Of a DNA stretch of 9,830 nucleotides, positions 7,535 to 9,830 are shown piece after piece. The notes under the pieces are model-generated. The model was not told where the DNA came from. It ran no database searches and saw only the letters and a list, made by a program, of their open reading frames with translations. Numbering within the stretch: the first letter of the stretch is position 1; each line of letters starts with the position of its first letter. A program made the position numbers and the translations under genes. The stretch lies in the NCBI GenBank assembly GCA_019410665.1, contig DXSD01000074.1, positions 1 to 9,830 on the forward strand. Reading direction: 5' to 3'. Source of the DNA: Fusobacterium sp. (GTDB taxonomy: Bacteria; Fusobacteriota; Fusobacteriia; Fusobacteriales; Fusobacteriaceae).

Positions 7535-7568
7535 AAAAAATATATTGAGTTTTTTGTAATATCTTTTA
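7535..7568 (+). repeat. Left copy of a ~35-bp direct repeat flanking the toxin-antisense module
   Basis: This 34-base segment matches 7886-7921 except for one fewer base in each of two homopolymer runs (six versus seven A; six versus seven T). Looser similarity extends a few bases on both sides. It contains the same TTGAGT as the lepA promoter, but at the 17-base spacing the -10 reads AAAAGA instead of TATAAT, so this copy should be inactive as a promoter. It also takes part in an AT-rich 14-base inverted repeat (7530-7543 with 7559-7572, one mismatch) that might weakly terminate the transporter transcript. Confidence 0.85.
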
Positions 7569-7596
7569 AAAGAGTTTTATGTATTTTGTAAAGTAG

Positions 7597-7632
7597 AAAA
7601 ATTGGGTATTCCTATATCCATACGATACCCCA
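7597..7632 (-). terminator. Candidate terminator of the small toxin mRNA
   Basis: Read on the minus strand, GGGTAT (7625-7630) can pair with ATACCC (7604-7609) across a 15-base loop, with one further pair possible past a bulge. Two A and five T follow (7597-7603). The stem is short, so this is a moderate candidate. If it works, the toxin mRNA would carry a long 3' untranslated region that includes the full complement of the opposing RNA. Confidence 0.45.
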
Positions 7633-7635
7633 CAT

Positions 7636-7664
7636 TTGACATATGACCTTAATTATGATATAAT
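7636..7664 (+). promoter_or_regulatory. Full-consensus promoter of the antisense RNA
   Basis: TTGACA (7636-7641), a 17-base spacer and TATAAT (7659-7664) match the sigma-70 consensus at all twelve positions. No protein-coding frame follows within the short distance to the terminator. Transcription would begin near the A at 7671. A perfect promoter in front of a short untranslated segment is the usual signature of an abundant small RNA. Confidence 0.9.
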
Positions 7665-7670
7665 TTGGTT

Positions 7671-7736
7671 ACAGAATAACAACGGATAACATTGATAAGC
7701 CACTTCGTTTTTATGTGAAGGGGCTTATTTTTTTTT
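7671..7736 (+). ncRNA. Predicted ~66-nt antisense RNA (putative type I antitoxin)
   Basis: The transcript is bounded by a perfect consensus promoter and a strong intrinsic terminator (stem 7695-7728, T9 at 7728-7736). It contains no start codon with a ribosome binding site. It runs opposite to a 31-codon hydrophobic peptide gene (7725-7820, minus strand) and overlaps its last three codons, its stop and its presumed 3' untranslated region. This 3'-to-3' arrangement is that of known type I pairs such as txpA/RatA and bsrG/SR4 of B. subtilis, where the RNA blocks or destabilises the toxin mRNA. The boundaries are predicted from signals; the antitoxin role is inference. Confidence 0.75.
7695..7736 (+). 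terminator. Intrinsic terminator of the antisense RNA
   Basis: CACTTC (7701-7706) pairs with GTGAAG (7715-7720) over an eight-base loop, and ATAAGC (7695-7700) pairs with GCTTAT (7723-7728), with two G unpaired or sliding between the two blocks. Nine consecutive T follow (7728-7736). On the minus strand the stem has no T-tract, so it should stop only plus-strand transcription and let the toxin mRNA read through. Confidence 0.88.
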
Positions 7737-7820
7737 GTTTAATTTTATCAATACTAATATTACCAAAATTAGAGTTATTGGTGTTAATACTGCATTTATA
7801 TCTCTTAAAAATTCTAACAT
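7725..7820 (-). CDS. 31-residue hydrophobic peptide, putative type I toxin
   Basis: An ATG at 7820 opens a 31-codon frame ending in TAA (7725-7727). The peptide starts MLEFLRDINAVLTP, continues with an unbroken run of Ile, Leu, Val and Thr (about residues 11-25) long enough for one membrane span, and ends KLNKKK. This acidic-then-hydrophobic-then-basic shape is shared by small type I toxins and holin-like peptides (TxpA, BsrG, Fst types), which insert into the membrane and depolarise it. No sequence family was recognised. The Shine-Dalgarno GGAGGT (7826-7831) is optimal, five bases from ATG. A TATAAC (minus strand, 7849-7854) could serve as -10, but no good -35 was seen. An opposing RNA overlaps its 3' end. 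Coding status rests on the ribosome binding site, composition and arrangement. Confidence 0.75.
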   Translation of the reverse strand: MLEFLRDINAVLTPITLILVILVLIKLNKKK

Positions 7821-7825
7821 ACCAC

Positions 7826-7831
7826 ACCTCC
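7826..7831 (-). promoter_or_regulatory. Perfect Shine-Dalgarno of the small peptide gene
   Basis: GGAGGT on the minus strand is fully complementary to the 16S anti-Shine-Dalgarno and lies five bases before the ATG at 7820. In a gap without other minus-strand genes, this is the strongest evidence that the 31-codon frame is translated. Confidence 0.8.
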
Positions 7832-7840
7832 ACTTTTCTA

Positions 7841-7870
7841 AATATTGAGTTATAAATATCTAAAATAGAG
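7841..7870 (+). repeat. Degenerate third copy of the flanking repeat
   Basis: AATATTGAGTTATAAATATC and the following AAAATAGAG resemble the TATTGAGTT...AATATCTTTTAAAAGAG pattern of the repeat at 7535-7568 and of the copy at 7886-7921, with several short deletions. It sits immediately upstream of the peptide's ribosome binding site. The similarity is loose in AT-rich sequence and could be chance. Confidence 0.35.
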
Positions 7871-7885
7871 GAAGAAAAGGGGCTT

Positions 7886-7921
7886 AAAAAAATATATTGA
7901 GTTTTTTTGTAATATCTTTTA
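7886..7921 (+). repeat. Right copy of the ~35-bp direct repeat, containing the lepA promoter
   Basis: Nearly identical to 7535-7568, differing only by one extra base in the A-run and one in the T-run. The two copies are about 352 bp apart and enclose the peptide gene and the antisense RNA. This copy contributes the -35, the whole spacer and the first base or two of the -10 of lepA. Confidence 0.85.
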
Positions 7922-7925
7922 TAAT
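7897..7925 (+). promoter_or_regulatory. Predicted lepA promoter
   Basis: TTGAGT (7897-7902), a 17-base spacer and a perfect TATAAT (7920-7925) give a strong promoter whose start near 7932 would leave a leader of about 29 bases before ATG 7961, including AGGAGGT at 7950-7956. It faces away from the small peptide gene. Confidence 0.8.
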
Positions 7926-7960
7926 ATTATGTGAATAAATAGATTTGTTAGGAGGTAATA

Positions 7961-9763
7961 ATGTTACAAAAAAATAAAAGAAATTTCTCTATTATTGCCC
8001 ATATAGACCATGGAAAGTCAACGATAGCAGATAGACTTTTAGAATATACAGGGGCTGTTTCTAAAAGAGATATGAAGGAGCAACTTCTTGACTCAATGGA
8101 TTTAGAGAGAGAGAAAGGAATTACAATAAAGGCTCAAGCTGTAACTTTATACTATAAAGCTAAGGATGGAATTGAGTATGAATTAAACTTAATAGATACT
8201 CCAGGACACGTAGACTTTATATATGAGGTATCAAGATCATTATCAGCTTGTGAAGGAGCTCTACTTGTTGTAGATGCTGCTCAAGGAGTAGAAGCACAAA
8301 CACTTGCCAATGTATATTTAGCAATTGAAAATAACCTTGAGATAGTTCCAGTTATAAATAAGATAGACTTACCAGCTGCTGATCCTGATAAAGTTAAAGT
8401 AGAAATAGAGGATGTTATTGGACTTCCAGCGGATGATGCTATAATGTGTTCTGGAAAAACAGGAATAGGAATAGAGGACTTATTAGAAGCCATAGTTCAA
8501 AGAATACCAGCTCCTAATTATGAAGAAGATGCACCATTAAAGGCATTAATATTTGACTCTAAATTTGATGACTATAGAGGAGTTATAACTTATGTAAAAG
8601 TTTTAGATGGAAGTATTAAAAAAGGTGATAAAATTAGAATCTGGTCTACTGAGAAAGATTTTGATGTATTAGAGGTTGGAGTTTTCTCTCCTACAATGAA
8701 AGCACAAGATGAACTTTCATCTGGATCAGTTGGATATATTATTACTGGAGTTAAGACAATTCATGATACGAGAGTAGGAGATACTATTACCCATACAAAT
8801 AATCCATGTATTTTCCCATTAGCTGGATTTAAACCAGCTCAATCAATGGTTTTTGCTGGGGTATATCCATTATTTACAGATGATTATGAGGATTTAAGAG
8901 AAGCTTTGGAAAAACTACAATTAAATGATGCTTCACTTACATTTGTTCCTGAAACTTCAATAGCCTTAGGATTTGGATTTAGATGTGGATTCTTAGGTCT
9001 ATTACACATGGAGATCATAGTGGAAAGACTTAGAAGAGAGTATAATATTGACCTTATCTCTACAACTCCATCAGTTGAGTATAAAGTAAATATGGATAAG
9101 GGAGAGGTACTTGTAATAGATAACCCATGTGAGTTTCCAGATGGTGGAAGAGGTAGATTATCTGTAGAGGAGCCTTTTATTAGAGGAAAAGTTATTGTTC
9201 CTAAGGATTATGTGGGAAATGTAATGGAGCTTTGTCAGGAGAAGAGAGGAATATTTATAGGAATGGATTTCATTGATGAAAATAGATCAATGCTTACTTA
9301 TGAGTTACCTCTTGCAGAAATTGTTATAGATTTCTATGATAAATTAAAATCTAGAACAAAAGGATATGCTTCTTTTGAGTATGAACTAGTAGGATATAAA
9401 GAATCTGATCTTGTTAAAGTAGATATCCTTGTTTCAGGAAAACCTGTAGATGCTTTCTCATTTATTGCACATAAAGATGGTGCATATAGCAGAGGAAGAG
9501 CTATCTGTGAAAAACTAAAAGAAGTTATTCCTAGACAGCAATTTGAAATCCCTATTCAAGCAGCATTAGGAGCTAAAGTTATAGCTAGAGAAACTATTAA
9601 AGCTTATAGAAAGAACGTTATAGCTAAATGTTATGGTGGAGATATCACTAGAAAGAAAAAGCTACTTGAAAAGCAAAAAGAGGGTAAAAAGAGAATGAAG
9701 AGCATAGGAAATGTTGAAATTCCTCAAGAAGCTTTCGTATCAGTATTAAAATTAAATGATTAA
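7961..9763 (+). CDS. lepA: Elongation factor 4 (LepA), ribosome-associated translational GTPase
   Basis: LepA is a conserved translational GTPase proposed to back-translocate or remodel stalled ribosomes and to aid initiation or 30S biogenesis. The 600-residue length is standard and the gene is complete. The GTPase domain has G1 AHIDHGKST (13-21), the switch-I region with [11 protein letters not shown]3 DTPGHVDF (79-86) and G4 NKID (133-136). It is followed by the EF-G-like domains II, III ([17 protein letters not shown]) and V. The LepA-specific C-terminal domain contains [20 protein letters not shown] and ends in [17 protein letters not shown] 7961 has AGGAGGT four bases upstream (7950-7956). 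It has its own strong promoter, and no terminator is visible after its tandem TAA TAA stops, so transcription may continue past the right edge. Confidence 0.97.
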   Translation: MLQKNKRNFSIIAHIDHGKSTIADRLLEYTGAVSKRDMKEQLLDSMDLEREKGITIKAQAVTLYYKAKDGIEYELNLIDTPGHVDFIYEVSRSLSACEGALLVVDAAQGVEAQTLANVYLAIENNLEIVPVINKIDLPAADPDKVKVEIEDVIGLPADDAIMCSGKTGIGIEDLLEAIVQRIPAPNYEEDAPLKALIFDSKFDDYRGVITYVKVLDGSIKKGDKIRIWSTEKDFDVLEVGVFSPTMKAQDELSSGSVGYIITGVKTIHDTRVGDTITHTNNPCIFPLAGFKPAQSMVFAGVYPLFTDDYEDLREALEKLQLNDASLTFVPETSIALGFGFRCGFLGLLHMEIIVERLRREYNIDLISTTPSVEYKVNMDKGEVLVIDNPCEFPDGGRGRLSVEEPFIRGKVIVPKDYVGNVMELCQEKRGIFIGMDFIDENRSMLTYELPLAEIVIDFYDKLKSRTKGYASFEYELVGYKESDLVKVDILVSGKPVDAFSFIAHKDGAYSRGRAICEKLKEVIPRQQFEIPIQAALGAKVIARETIKAYRKNVIAKCYGGDITRKKKLLEKQKEGKKRMKSIGNVEIPQEAFVSVLKLND

Positions 9764-9830
9764 TAAAAATTTAACTTACTAAGAGGAGAACTTAAGAATT
9801 ACTCCAGACTACAAGAAGTTGATTAACTAT
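9764..9830 (+). other. Window end: ribosome-binding-site-like GAGGAG followed by a short open frame
   Basis: After lepA a GAGGAG (9783-9788) precedes a frame that stays open to the window edge and would read ITPDYKKLINY from ATT at 9798. No ATG or GTG is available at normal spacing; TTG at 9819 is 30 bases from the GAGGAG. This may be the start of the next gene, conceivably using an AUU start, or a leader. Too little sequence is present to decide, and no family was recognised. Confidence 0.3.

Noticed and set aside
7545..7573. Left repeat copy as an active promoter
   Set aside because: The -35 and spacing are right, but the -10 is AAAAGA; no downstream gene on the plus strand would be served before the antisense RNA's own perfect promoter.
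7841..7880. A complete promoter for the small peptide gene
   Set aside because: TATAAC (7849-7854) is a fair -10 with a suitable leader length, but the position 17 bases upstream holds no recognisable -35, so no promoter feature was called.
7526..7960. Insertion sequence or CRISPR array as the cause of the repeats
   Set aside because: There is no transposase, no terminal inverted repeats at the repeat borders, and only two good repeat copies 352 bp apart with no regular spacers.
8281..8493. 70-codon minus-strand open frame inside lepA
   Set aside because: Antisense to the conserved GTPase domain of LepA; low-complexity Ser/Ile-rich translation typical of a shadow frame.

Overview
The window is AT-rich with strong AGGAGG-type ribosome binding sites. 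Its housekeeping genes read most like a fusobacterium (Fusobacterium or a close relative). This genus-level call is an inference from composition, protein style and gene neighbourhood; no marker rRNA is present.

Layout: (1) A leftward operon, hpt then rsmA (purine salvage; 16S rRNA dimethylation), occupies 1-1318; rsmA runs off the left edge just before its stop. (2) A 165-bp divergent intergenic region carries a good promoter for each direction and a perfect 14-bp inverted repeat in the hpt leader. (3) A rightward, tightly packed operon spans 1484-6066: a membrane-anchored protein with three PASTA repeats, rsgA, rpe, a MarR regulator fused to a FeoA-like domain, and rqcH (NFACT). It ends at a strong intrinsic terminator (6097-6135). 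The PASTA-rsgA-rpe order matches the Firmicutes prkC-rsgA-rpe locus, but here no kinase domain is attached to the PASTA repeats. rsgA appears to start at an AUU codon. (4) A MATE-family transporter (6173-7525). (5) A 435-bp gap before lepA that looks empty at first but holds a compact candidate type I toxin-antitoxin module. It has a 31-residue hydrophobic peptide on the minus strand with a perfect Shine-Dalgarno, and a convergent ~66-nt RNA on the plus strand driven by a full-consensus promoter and ended by a strong terminator. That terminator's T9 tract doubles as the three lysine codons of the peptide. The module lies between two near-identical ~35-bp direct repeats, the right one of which is the lepA promoter. 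(6) lepA (EF4), 7961-9763, followed by the possible start of another frame at the right edge.

Functionally the window is dominated by ribosome assembly and quality control (RsmA, RsgA, RqcH, LepA), with sugar-phosphate and purine metabolism alongside. The least ordinary parts are the small-peptide/antisense module, the kinase-less PASTA protein in the PrkC position, the MarR-FeoA fusion and the AUU start of rsgA.
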